A stretch of 26,598 bases of DNA from an uncultured Asticcacaulis sp. (GCA_946480525.1 CAMLLA010000005.1:1-26598); one strand, 5' to 3'. Shown: positions 16,772 through 24,574, counted from the first letter of the stretch. The notes: generated from the sequence alone by a model not told the origin. Numbers and translations are program-made.

Positions 16772-19687
16772 CTAGTATTTCACAGTCACATCAAACAGGA
16801 AGCGGCGGCCGTAGTAATCCAGGCGGCGCAGGCGGTTTTCCTTGTTGTCGTCATAGGCGCGTAAGGGCGTATCCAGCAGGTTGGCGGCCTGGAAGCGCAA
16901 CGAGATGCGGCTGTTGACGTTATAGCTGGCGCTGAAGTCGACGGTCGTTTCCGGCTCGACGCTGACCAGCGCGCTCGATTCCCAGCCGTAGAGCGCGGTA
17001 TAGGCGCTGTGATACTTGGCGCCGAGGCGTGCTTCGATCGTGCCGTCGCTGTACCACAGGTCCAGCGTGCCCGTGGTGTCGGCGACGCCGTTCATAGCCA
17101 GCGGATTGTTGGTCGGCACGAACTCGGTGATGTCGGAATCGACCAGGGCCAGGTTCGAGTAGACGCCGAACTTCTCGAAGCCCGGAATGAAGCTGAACGG
17201 AGTCTGGAAGGTGAATTCCAGACCGGCGATATAGCCCGAATCGTCCTTGTTGACCGGCGAGACCAGGGTGTACGGGTTGCCGTTGATCGTCTCGGTACGC
17301 TGGTTGTAGCCGATATAGTTGTCGATCTGCTTGTAGTAGCCGGCGACCGCGAACAGGGCGTCCTTGTCGAAATAGTGCTCGTAGGAGACGTCCAGCTGCA
17401 CCGCTTCGAAAGGCTTCAGGTACGGGTTGCCGGAAGAGCCCGAGAAGGGCGCGATCGGCGAAATGCTGCGATTGGCCTTCAGTTCGTTCAGCGGCGGACG
17501 CGACAGGACCTTGGCGGCGCCGAGCTTGAGATAGGCGCCGTCATTGAGCTCGATCCGCGCCGTGGCGCTGGGCAACAGCTTGATATAGTCGCTGCCGCCG
17601 TTCGATGAGGTCTGGATCAGCGGATAGAAGGCCCAGTTGCCGGAAAGATCCTGGAACCAGCCACCGCCGGAGAAGCTTTCACCGGCGCTGTCGCTTTCGA
17701 CACCGACGGCGCGCAGGCCGATATTGCCGTCCGTGGGCTTGCCGAACAAGGTCGTCTCATAGCGGCCCTGGACGTAGGCCTCGAGCACCTTTTCACGAAC
17801 CGTGGAATTGTAGTCGACCGACTTCGGATCGAAATCGAGCGCGCCGGCACCGTAGGCCGCCGTCACCAGGCTGTCGAAATCGCCGGTCAGCATGGACGGG
17901 ACTTCGAAGTTCTTGAATTCGTAAGAGTCGAAATTGCTCGTCGCCAGCGTCGTCACACCCGTCTTGTGCTGGGCCTGGCCGGTGGCCATGGTCATTTCCG
18001 ACTTGATTCGGTCGGCAAAGCGCAGGCCGAACTGGACCGAGGTCAGGAAGCCACCCGACATGTCGCGGCGGGCATCGAGGGCGATGGCGCTCAGTTCGTC
18101 CTTCAGGCGGCCGGGCGCATAGTCGCCCGTGACCCATTCGATGCTCTGGGCGTTATCCTGCGGCTCGCTCGATACCTTGACGAAGGGATCGTCGCCATCC
18201 AGCATCCAGTCCATGGTCGCCGGATAGTACTGCATCTTGACGGCCTGCCACAGGTTGCTGCGTTCGGCCTTTGAGTAGGAGGCGTCCGCCGTGACGGTCC
18301 ATTGGTCATAGGTCCACCGGCCATTCAGGCCCGTGACGATCAGGTCCTTGTCTTCGTTATATTGCGCAATGACCGAGGTGACGGTGCTGTAGGCCGTGCG
18401 GGCGCCGACCAGGTCGCCATTGACGATGACGGGGTTGGTATAGCCGCCGGTATTGCCGCCGGCCCAGTTGCCCCAGTTGCCTTCGTACCACTGCTGGTTC
18501 TGGTCTTCGCTGATCTTGAAATTCGAATAGAGCAGGTCGTAGGTCAGTTGGAAGTTTTCGTCCGGGCGGTACTGGAAGCCGGTCGAGACGCTGTAGCGGT
18601 CCGAGGTCAGGAGCTTAGCTTCGGCGGCCGCGCCCCACGGCGTCGGCACCTTGGGCCCACCGGTGACGATCGGGCCGGTCGAGTTGGCCGGGCGGATGCT
18701 ATCGTCGTTATAGCCCCAGCCCTGGAAGCTTTCGTAGCCATTCTTCTGGCGCTGGGCCGTGACGCCGATGACAAAGGCGAATTCCGGCGTCAGCTTTTTG
18801 ACGAAGGAGCCCGAGGCGCGATAGCCGAGACCATCATAGTCTGGGAAGGCCGTGCCGCCGTCGTAATAAACGGCGCCGGCGCGCGCCACCAGTTCCGGCC
18901 CGCGATATTCGAGCGGACGGATGGTCTGGATATCGACCGTGCCGGAAATGCCGCCGGCGATCAGCCTGGCCTCGGACGACTTGTAGACGCTGACGCCCGA
19001 GACGACTTCCGACGGATAGATTTCCCAGCGGACATTGCGGTCGGGTTCAGAGGACGCGACTTCGCGGCCGTTGACGGTGCCCAGCACCATGCGCGGGCCG
19101 ATGCCACGGATAGCCGCCTGGCTGTCATTGCCACGGTCACGCGTTGTATTGACGCCCGGCAGGCGCGCGATCGATTCAGCGATGGTCACGTCGGGCAGGA
19201 CGCCGATGTCCTTGGCGGCGATGGCTTCCATGACACCTGTTTCGCGGCGCTTGACGTCGAGTGCGTCGCGCATCGACTTGCGCATGCCGACGACGACGAC
19301 GTCTTGCGATTCCGCCTGGGCGTCGGCCGACGCTTCGGCGGCTGCCGGAGTGGCGGCGTTTTCAGCCGTTGCGGCGCGCGCCAGGACGATCGAATTGCCG
19401 GCGCGCGACTTGACCGTCAGACCGGTGCCGCTGATCAGCGCGTCGAGCGCCGCGTCAGCAGTCATGCTGCCCTGGACGGCATTGGTACGGATGCCGCGAA
19501 GTTCGCTGGCGGCCGCCAGAACCTGGAGGTCCGACTGCTGCACAAAGCTCGGCACCGCGGTGACGGCGTCCTGCGCCGGAATATTGAATGCTTTTTCCTG
19601 CGCCATGGCGGGCGCCGCCACGATGGCCACGGCGGCGACAGAGCCCATCAGGGCAGCGCGCAAGCCGGCACTATAAAAGTCTCTCAT
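16772..19687 (-). CDS. TonB-dependent receptor with STN signalling domain (Xanthomonas/Caulobacter type)
   Basis: Outer-membrane transporter and signal transducer, 971 residues. ATG at 19687 follows AGGGG; the ORF start at 19711 has no good site. A signal peptide ends at about residue 30 (APAMAQ). Residues about 31-100 form an STN domain (KAFNIPAQDAVTAVPSFVQQ, ALDALISGTGLTVKSRAG), the part that contacts a FecR protein in the periplasm. The plug begins VVVVGMRKSMRDAL with VLPDVTIAESIARLPGV and AAIRGIGPRMVLGTVNGRE, typical of the TonB-Xanth-Caul family. The barrel ends FLFDVTVKY. It lies directly after sigma and FecR genes, so ligand uptake should signal to the ECF sigma factor. With GH53 and GH2 beside it, a galactan oligosaccharide is the likely ligand (inference). 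Confidence 0.95.
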   Translation of the reverse strand: MRDFYSAGLRAALMGSVAAVAIVAAPAMAQEKAFNIPAQDAVTAVPSFVQQSDLQVLAAASELRGIRTNAVQGSMTADAALDALISGTGLTVKSRAGNSIVLARAATAENAATPAAAEASADAQAESQDVVVVGMRKSMRDALDVKRRETGVMEAIAAKDIGVLPDVTIAESIARLPGVNTTRDRGNDSQAAIRGIGPRMVLGTVNGREVASSEPDRNVRWEIYPSEVVSGVSVYKSSEARLIAGGISGTVDIQTIRPLEYRGPELVARAGAVYYDGGTAFPDYDGLGYRASGSFVKKLTPEFAFVIGVTAQRQKNGYESFQGWGYNDDSIRPANSTGPIVTGGPKVPTPWGAAAEAKLLTSDRYSVSTGFQYRPDENFQLTYDLLYSNFKISEDQNQQWYEGNWGNWAGGNTGGYTNPVIVNGDLVGARTAYSTVTSVIAQYNEDKDLIVTGLNGRWTYDQWTVTADASYSKAERSNLWQAVKMQYYPATMDWMLDGDDPFVKVSSEPQDNAQSIEWVTGDYAPGRLKDELSAIALDARRDMSGGFLTSVQFGLRFADRIKSEMTMATGQAQHKTGVTTLATSNFDSYEFKNFEVPSMLTGDFDSLVTAAYGAGALDFDPKSVDYNSTVREKVLEAYVQGRYETTLFGKPTDGNIGLRAVGVESDSAGESFSGGGWFQDLSGNWAFYPLIQTSSNGGSDYIKLLPSATARIELNDGAYLKLGAAKVLSRPPLNELKANRSISPIAPFSGSSGNPYLKPFEAVQLDVSYEHYFDKDALFAVAGYYKQIDNYIGYNQRTETINGNPYTLVSPVNKDDSGYIAGLEFTFQTPFSFIPGFEKFGVYSNLALVDSDITEFVPTNNPLAMNGVADTTGTLDLWYSDGTIEARLGAKYHSAYTALYGWESSALVSVEPETTVDFSASYNVNSRISLRFQAANLLDTPLRAYDDNKENRLRRLDYYGRRFLFDVTVKY

Positions 19688-19744
19688 GTGAATTCCCCTG
19701 TCTTCAGACATCTTGAACGAGGGACACTTCCCGGCCCCTTCAAT

Positions 19745-19777
19745 AACCAGATGAACGGCAGGGATTTTTTCCGCCGG
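19745..19777 (-). promoter_or_regulatory. Candidate ECF-sigma promoter of the STN receptor gene
   Basis: On the minus strand CCGGCGGAAA (19777-19768) is followed by CATCTGGTT (19753-19745) with CGT between. Exactly the same two blocks at the same offset occur before the GH53 gene (22921-22889). The GGAAA/TCTGG arrangement resembles ECF promoters (GGAAC near -35, TCT near -10). It lies 57 bases before the receptor ATG. Confidence 0.6.
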
Positions 19778-19792
19778 TATTATCGTACAAAT

Positions 19793-20797
19793 TTATGACG
19801 AGGCGGATTGTGTGCCAATTATGATACGGTCGTGCCGGATGCTGACCGGCACGCCGAAGGCGCTGTGAACGGCGCGCGCAAAGGCTTCGGGACGGTCGAC
19901 CTGGAAGCCGCCGACCAGTTTCACATCGTGCAGCGCCGCATCGGTAATGACGATCTGCTGGTCATTATAGCGGTTGAATTCGGCGGCGGCGGCGCTGAGG
20001 CTTTCCTCGCGCAGGATGATCTCACGTTCGCGCCAGGCCAGCTTGCGGTCGATCTCGTCCGGCTGGTCGATGACGGCGACGGCTTCCGCCGCCTCGGCGA
20101 CGAAGGCGCGACTGCCGGCCGACAGGCGCGTGCGCTTTTCGGGATCGCGAACGCTCCAGGTTTCGACCGTACCTTCCGTCACCAGCACGTCGGCGCCGCC
20201 GGCGTGGCGGCGGACACTGAACGCCGTGCCGACGGCGCGGACACGGATATCGCCGGCGGAAACGACGAACGGGGCATCGGGGTTCTTGGCGACTTCGAAC
20301 CAGGCCTCGCCCCTGACCAGTTGCACCTTGCGCGCCGTTTCTCCCATGGAGACTTCGACGTGGCTGTCGGTGTTGATGGCCGCCAGCGACCGGTCGCTCA
20401 AGGGCACGTTGCGCAGTTCGCCACGCCGCGTTTCGTAGGTGGCGCGCCGCGACACGGCGTAACCCACGCCCAGAATGGCCGCGACTGACGCCGCCAGTCC
20501 GCCCATCAGCACACGACGGCGGGTCCAACGACCTTGCAGGCGGGCGGCGGCACGTGGCGCGACGCCAGGCAATACAAGCGGACTTGAGAGCACGTCGGCC
20601 GGCGCGACGGCAGCGTGGCCGTGCGTCAGCACCTGCGCCCGGTCGAGCAGCATCCACGCCGCTTCGGCGCGCAGGTAAGCACCAGCATGGCGGCGATCCG
20701 CGTCGTGCCAGACCTGGAAGGCCGCTTCGGTTTCAGGGTCTGTCGTCCCCGCCCTGCGCGCCACCCATTCGGCGGCTTCGCCGTCAATCCGCGACAT
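19793..20797 (-). CDS. FecR family anti-sigma factor / sigma regulator
   Basis: Inner-membrane protein that passes the receptor signal to the ECF sigma factor, 334 residues. The N-terminal cytoplasmic part is DUF4880-like (AAEWVARRAG, FQVWHDADRRHAGAYLRAEAAW). One membrane segment lies at about 96-115 (VLMGGLAASVAAILGVGYAV). The periplasmic FecR domain contains TYETRRGELRNVPLSDRS, INTDSHVEVSM and GEAWFEVAKNPDAPFVVSAG. The last ~75 residues form an STN-like domain (LSAAAAEFNRYNDQQIVI). Its ATG lies inside the end of the sigma gene, a 14-base overlap, so the pair is translationally coupled. The receptor follows after about 105 bases and has its own candidate promoter. Confidence 0.95.
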   Translation of the reverse strand: MSRIDGEAAEWVARRAGTTDPETEAAFQVWHDADRRHAGAYLRAEAAWMLLDRAQVLTHGHAAVAPADVLSSPLVLPGVAPRAAARLQGRWTRRRVLMGGLAASVAAILGVGYAVSRRATYETRRGELRNVPLSDRSLAAINTDSHVEVSMGETARKVQLVRGEAWFEVAKNPDAPFVVSAGDIRVRAVGTAFSVRRHAGGADVLVTEGTVETWSVRDPEKRTRLSAGSRAFVAEAAEAVAVIDQPDEIDRKLAWREREIILREESLSAAAAEFNRYNDQQIVITDAALHDVKLVGGFQVDRPEAFARAVHSAFGVPVSIRHDRIIIGTQSASS

Positions 20798-21365
20798 GCC
20801 TCACTCCGGCAGTATTGTGCGGAACGGTGGCGGTCAGCAGAGGCTGCTCGGCCAGGGTACGCAGGATCAGGTTCAGCCCCTTGGCGGTTTCCTTCTCGAC
20901 GACATTCTCGCTGAGGCTCAGGCGCTTCGCCGTCTCGGCCTGCGACAGGCCATGGACCTTGCGCAGTTCGAAGACCTGGCGGCAACGCTCAGGCAGAGCG
21001 CCGATCAGGCCAAGGACGCGCGTCAGCTCGGCGCGCGCCGAGGTCGCCTTTTCAGGATCCGGTGCATGGTCGGCCAGCCCCAGGTCGTCGAGGTTCTGAA
21101 CCGTCATGATCGACACCACGCGGTTGCGCCGGACCTGCTCGAGGACGATGTTGCGCGCCGAGCGGAACAGATAGGCGCGCGGGTCCAGAATGTGATCCGT
21201 CCGCTCGATCCGCAGCAGGCGGCAATAGACTTCCTGCACGATGTCATCGCGTTCATCCGCCTTTACGCCCAGCCGGGTCAGCCATTGGCGCAGATCCGCT
21301 TCGTGAGGCAGGATCTGCGTACCGATAAAAGCCAGCAACGCGGCGCGACTGTCCGCCGCCGTCAT
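20784..21365 (-). CDS. ECF (FecI-like) RNA polymerase sigma factor
   Basis: Sigma-70 family factor of the extracytoplasmic-function group, 193 residues. Region 2 shows RDDIVQEVYCRLLRIE and DPRAYLFRSARNIVLEQVRRN. Region 4 shows LIGALPERCRQVFELRKVHGLSQAETAKRLSLSENVVEK, the DNA-binding helix pair that reads the -35 element. The genetic order sigma-FecR-STN receptor is the classical iron-citrate-type signalling arrangement, here next to galactan enzymes instead of siderophore genes. The stop overlaps fecR by 14 bases. A weaker version of the GGCGGAAA/CATC motif lies 15-45 bases before its ATG, which would allow positive autoregulation. Confidence 0.95.
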   Translation of the reverse strand: MTAADSRAALLAFIGTQILPHEADLRQWLTRLGVKADERDDIVQEVYCRLLRIERTDHILDPRAYLFRSARNIVLEQVRRNRVVSIMTVQNLDDLGLADHAPDPEKATSARAELTRVLGLIGALPERCRQVFELRKVHGLSQAETAKRLSLSENVVEKETAKGLNLILRTLAEQPLLTATVPHNTAGVRHVAD

Positions 21366-21380
21366 GGCCTGTTTCCTGAT

Positions 21381-21410
21381 GTTACGATGCGCGACGCGAT
21401 CATTTCCGCC
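21381..21410 (-). promoter_or_regulatory. Weak third copy of the putative ECF promoter motif, before the sigma gene
   Basis: On the minus strand GGCGGAAA (21410-21403) is followed by CATCGTAAC (21389-21381). The first block is identical to those before the receptor and GH53. The second shares only CATC, and the gap is one base shorter. Plausible but unproven. Confidence 0.3.
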
Positions 21411-21522
21411 ACCCTGCCCTACGTTTTCCCTGCAAAGCGGCAGGTTTCACGTCCCGCCGCACTTTTATGGGCGAGTCATAGCACATGTTGGGATGAACGC
21501 GATCAATATTGTATGACAAATA

Positions 21523-22884
21523 TCAGTTAGCCGCCGGCTGTGACCTGTTCAGCACGATTGTCTTCGCTGCCTGGGGCACTTTGAAGGTCAGGGCCTCGGC
21601 ATTGTCGAGCCCGGCTTCGCTATCCGCGACGCCGACAACCGCGTTCGTGCCCGGCCTGAGCCAGGCGCTGTAGGTGAAGGCGTTGCCGGCCCTGACCATC
21701 GCCACCTTCACCCCGCCGGTAAAGTCGGCGGTCAGATATTGCGCCGGCTGGCCGGTATCAGGGACGCTGAACGTGACCTCGACAGGCCAGACATATTGCG
21801 CCTTTGGCCATTCGATCGCCGGCAGGGCATTGCCCTTGAAATCGAAGAAGGCGGCGTTTTCCCAGTCCGACCCCTGCGCCCAGCGCGTCTTGCATCGGGT
21901 CGACACCCACGCCGGCTCCCAGTAGACGACACCGATGCCGCCATTGTCGAGCGTCAGCTGCATGATGTCGTGCATGTATGTCGCCTGGCCCGCCGGGGTG
22001 ACCGGATAGGCCTTGAGCGCCGAGTCCGAGCCCAGCAGGTTGCGGGCAGTGTCCGCCCATTCGTCGGTAAAGGCATGACCGGTCTCGACCACGATCACCT
22101 CCTTGCCGAAGCGATGGTGGATGCGGCGAATCGCTTCCGATAATCCGGAAAAGTCCATCTTCGACCACTTGCTGTAATAGCTGAGGCCGATGATGTCATA
22201 GCCTGTAACGCCTGCCTTGGTTGCCGCTTCGAACCACGGCTCGACATTTTCCGGCTGGGCGACGTGCAGCATTATTTCCGGCTTTGCGGAACTGTCAGTG
22301 CTGGCATCCCGGACACCCTTGATACCGGCATTGAACAGGCGGGCATTGCGCGTCCAGTTGATCGGCGCGTGCTCCTCGGGCTTCGGCCGCAGGATTTCGC
22401 CATTGGTTTCGTTGCCGACCTGGATCATGTCCGGCATCAGCCCTTCGGCCTGGAGCGCGTCGACCGTATCAAGCGTGTACCTGTAAAGCGCCTCAACCTG
22501 CTGGTCATCGCTCATCTTCGCCCAGGCGGCGGGGACAAGCTGCTTGCCGCCGTCGGCCCAGTCATCCGAATAGTGGAAGTCGAGCAGCACCTTCATGCCG
22601 GCCGCCTTCGCCTCGCGGATGGTGACCTTGACGTCATCGAGGTCGGAATAGGGCGTCCATTTGGCGTCGACCCAGATGCGCACCCGCACCAGGTTGTGAC
22701 CGGACTGGGCGAAGATCACGTAGGCGTCCTGGGTCCGGCCTTTGTAGCTGTAGCGCGCGCCACAGTCCTTCATTTCGTTGACATAGGACAGGTCGGCGCC
22801 GAACCAGTAGCTGCGGTCTTGAGCATGGACGGACGGCGCGATCAGGACGGCCAGGGCGAAGGCGAGTTTCAGTTTATGTGTCAT
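21523..22884 (-). CDS. GH53 arabinogalactan endo-beta-1,4-galactanase
   Basis: Cleaves beta-1,4-galactan side chains (type I arabinogalactan, pectin) into oligosaccharides; 453 residues. ATG at 22884 begins a clear signal peptide (MTHKLKLAFALAVLIAPSVHA); the open frame upstream to 22953 is outside it. The TIM barrel starts FGADLSYVNEM and has the family stretches NLVRVRIWVDAKW and LLDFHYSDDWADGGKQ. Glu159 in QVGNETNGE is the acid/base and Glu267 in VVETGHAF the nucleophile; GVVYWEPAWV closes the barrel. About 95 extra C-terminal residues (from about 355) look like a beta-sandwich accessory domain. The mRNA may be leaderless, because the candidate ECF promoter ends four bases before the ATG. 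It precedes the sigma gene by 157 bases on the same strand. The exported enzyme would produce the ligand for the STN receptor. Confidence 0.95.
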   Translation of the reverse strand: MTHKLKLAFALAVLIAPSVHAQDRSYWFGADLSYVNEMKDCGARYSYKGRTQDAYVIFAQSGHNLVRVRIWVDAKWTPYSDLDDVKVTIREAKAAGMKVLLDFHYSDDWADGGKQLVPAAWAKMSDDQQVEALYRYTLDTVDALQAEGLMPDMIQVGNETNGEILRPKPEEHAPINWTRNARLFNAGIKGVRDASTDSSAKPEIMLHVAQPENVEPWFEAATKAGVTGYDIIGLSYYSKWSKMDFSGLSEAIRRIHHRFGKEVIVVETGHAFTDEWADTARNLLGSDSALKAYPVTPAGQATYMHDIMQLTLDNGGIGVVYWEPAWVSTRCKTRWAQGSDWENAAFFDFKGNALPAIEWPKAQYVWPVEVTFSVPDTGQPAQYLTADFTGGVKVAMVRAGNAFTYSAWLRPGTNAVVGVADSEAGLDNAEALTFKVPQAAKTIVLNRSQPAAN

Positions 22885-22888
22885 ATCA

Positions 22889-22921
22889 AACCAGATGCAC
22901 GCCGGCGGCTGTTTCCGCCGG
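22889..22921 (-). promoter_or_regulatory. Candidate ECF-sigma promoter of the GH53 gene
   Basis: On the minus strand CCGGCGGAAA (22921-22912) and CATCTGGTT (22897-22889) are at exactly the same offset as before the STN receptor (19777-19745). The intervening bases are largely different apart from CGT and a few single positions. A second GGCGGAAA lies upstream at 22968-22961 and could form a tandem promoter. Confidence 0.6.
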
Positions 22922-22923
22922 AT

Positions 22924-22968
22924 GGCGGAACGATTTTGCAGAGCCTGCCGCAAAAATACCTTTCCGCC
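22924..22968. promoter_or_regulatory. Nested inverted repeat in the divergent GH53/tesA region
   Basis: GGCGGAA (22924-22930) pairs with TTCCGCC (22962-22968), and inside it TTTTGC (22934-22939) pairs with GCAAAA (22950-22955). It could be a regulator site or simply reflect the repeated GGCGGAAA motif. It sits in the 154-base gap between two diverging genes. Confidence 0.3.
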
Positions 22969-23038
22969 AACATGGTGACATCACAGCCCTGCCCTCCCAT
23001 ATGCAATCTGTTACCTCATTTTGCGGAGTTCCCGGCGA

Positions 23039-23731
23039 ATGCGTTTCCTGTTTCGCTTAAAGCCTCCTGTGCTGTCCGTGGTCCTGTCTTTTTGTATGTG
23101 TTTCGCGTTGATGCCCTTATCCTCCGTTGCCAAAGCCGCACCGGACCGCGACCGTCTGGTTCTGGCGTTCGGCGATTCCCTCACCGCCGGCTACGGTCTC
23201 AAATCCTCCGAAAGTTTCCCGGTTCGCCTTGAAGCCTTGCTACGCGCCGAAGGGCAAAGGGTACGTGTCCACAATGCCGGTGTCTCCGGCGACACCACGG
23301 CCGACGGCAAGGCCCGGCTCAGCCGTGTGCTGACGGGGCTGAAGCGCAAGCCGGACCTCGCCATTGTTGAGTTGGGCGCCAACGACATGTTCATGGGCCA
23401 TGACCCCAAGGCTACCGAAGCCAATCTCAATGCCATCGTCGCTGACCTGAAGGCCCGCGGCGTCCCTGTCGTCCTGGCCGGCATGTACGACACGACCAGC
23501 CTCGGTTTCAGCTATTTCGATCAGTTCAATGCCATCTATCCCCGCGTTGCCAAACGCCAGGGCGTGACGCTGTACCCGTTCTTCATGAAGGACGTGGTGA
23601 TGGACAGCAGCCGGTTGTTGAAGGATCGCGTCCATCCCAATGCACGCGGCGCCGATACCATCGCGCGAAACATCCTGCCGACGATCCGGGCGGAACTGAG
23701 CCGACAATACCGCACGAGCCATTCCCGCTGA
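23039..23731 (+). CDS. tesA: SGNH-family arylesterase / lysophospholipase (TesA-like)
   Basis: Periplasmic GDSL-type esterase or thioesterase/lysophospholipase, 230 residues. ATG at 23039 follows GGAG by ten bases and opens the signal peptide (LSVVLSFCMCFALMPLSSVAKA); a TTG at 23021 would add six residues without benefit. All four SGNH blocks are visible: Ser47 in AFGDSLTAGYG, Gly in NAGVSGDTTADG, Asn in ELGANDMFMG, and Asp196/His199 in KDRVHPN. The sequence PDLAIVELGANDMF is typical of TesA. It diverges from GH53 and is not obviously part of the polysaccharide locus; deacetylation of a glycan is possible but nothing here demands it. Confidence 0.93.
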   Translation: MRFLFRLKPPVLSVVLSFCMCFALMPLSSVAKAAPDRDRLVLAFGDSLTAGYGLKSSESFPVRLEALLRAEGQRVRVHNAGVSGDTTADGKARLSRVLTGLKRKPDLAIVELGANDMFMGHDPKATEANLNAIVADLKARGVPVVLAGMYDTTSLGFSYFDQFNAIYPRVAKRQGVTLYPFFMKDVVMDSSRLLKDRVHPNARGADTIARNILPTIRAELSRQYRTSHSR

Positions 23732-23805
23732 ATCACGTTTTGTTCTTGGCAGCGGAATCCAGGGATGATAGGCTTAGGATACTGGATTCATTCAGGATTC
23801 AAATC

Positions 23806-24060
23806 ATGACCATCCGTGTCCTGCACCGCATCGATAAAGACCGCAACATGGCGCGCGGCTATGAGCAGTCGGTTCAGCCCGGTCTGTTCGGCGATGTTTC
23901 CGTCCTGCGGCACTGGGGACGGATCGGCACAGTGGGCCAGTCGAAGGAATACTGGTTCCGCGACGAGACCGAGGCGGCGCAAGAAGCCGGCGCCGTCTTG
24001 CGCCAGAAGCAGAAACGCGGATACGTGCTGCTGGAACCGGCAGCGGCAACGGATATCTGA
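23806..24060 (+). CDS. WGR domain-containing small protein
   Basis: Stand-alone WGR domain, 84 residues, covering almost the whole protein. The signature lies in FGDVSVLRHWGRIGTVGQSKEYWF, including the W-G-R triplet after which the domain is named. ATG at 23806 is preceded by AGGA at a good distance; the open frame back to 23740 begins with TTG and lacks a site. In larger proteins such as PARPs and MolR-type proteins WGR domains bind nucleic acid, but the role of single-domain bacterial versions is not known. Its stop overlaps the next start as TGATG, so it is translated together with the DUF4031 gene. Confidence 0.88.
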   Translation: MTIRVLHRIDKDRNMARGYEQSVQPGLFGDVSVLRHWGRIGTVGQSKEYWFRDETEAAQEAGAVLRQKQKRGYVLLEPAAATDI

Positions 24061-24383
24061 TGGCCGTCTATATCGACGACATGTATCGCTACGCCATCGG
24101 CCAGTTCCGCGGCATGCGCATGTCGCACATGATCGCCGACACGCCTGACGAGCTGCACGCCATGGCCCGGACAATCGGCATGCGGCGGGAATGGTACCAG
24201 GGCGACCACTACGACGTGCCCCTGCCCCGCCGTCATGACGCCCTGGCCGCCGGCGCCATCGCAGTCACCTACCGCCAATGCGGCATGATGCGCCGCCGGC
24301 TGGTGATCGAAGGCACATGCGGTGACCCGGCCGACGCCGCCCGATGGTACCGGCAATGGTTGAAGGGCGGGAAGGCCAATTAG
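24060..24383 (+). CDS. DUF4031 domain-containing protein
   Basis: Small uncharacterised protein of 107 residues. MAVYIDDM at the start, MSHMIADTPDELHAMARTIGM and GDHYDVPLPRRHDALAAGAI are typical of DUF4031, a short family also found in phages. The domain accounts for about the first 75 residues; the remaining part (RLVIEGTCGDPADAARWYRQW) is less conserved as far as I can recall. It is coupled to the WGR gene by a one-base overlap, so the two products probably act together. The conserved Asp and His residues could bind a metal, but no function is known. Confidence 0.82.
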   Translation: MAVYIDDMYRYAIGQFRGMRMSHMIADTPDELHAMARTIGMRREWYQGDHYDVPLPRRHDALAAGAIAVTYRQCGMMRRRLVIEGTCGDPADAARWYRQWLKGGKAN

Positions 24384-24410
24384 AGCGATATTAGAAGCGA
24401 AACAAAAATT

Positions 24411-24451
24411 TAGGTCGGAAGGATGATTCCAACCAAAATCATGCCGATCTA
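24411..24451. other. Imperfect stem-loop after the DUF4031 gene
   Basis: TAGGTCGG (24411-24418) can pair with CCGATCTA (24444-24451) with one G-U pair, and inside it ATGATT (24423-24428) with AATCAT (24437-24442). It lies 27 bases past the DUF4031 stop without a T-run. It may end or protect that transcript. The rest of the 191-base gap up to the cytochrome gene shows only a weak TTGACG box (24516-24521). Confidence 0.35.
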
Positions 24452-24574
24452 ATGTCGCAAATGGATCATATGCTGGTTGCGCGACTTGGCGGATCGCGGC
24501 AGGCGGCCGCAGCCATTGACGCTGGCAGCCGGCTTAGGTAGTCATTGTAATCCGTTTCAATAAGAGGCCCCGAC

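Noticed and set aside
18302..19798. 498-codon plus-strand frame opposite the STN receptor
   Set aside because: Antisense shadow of an unmistakable receptor gene.
20784..20797. Frameshift between sigma and fecR genes
   Set aside because: The 14-base overlap is a normal coupled arrangement; both proteins have complete domains.
23039..23731. Esterase as a member of the galactan locus
   Set aside because: It lies on the opposite strand, has the motifs of housekeeping TesA, and lacks features of carbohydrate-esterase families.
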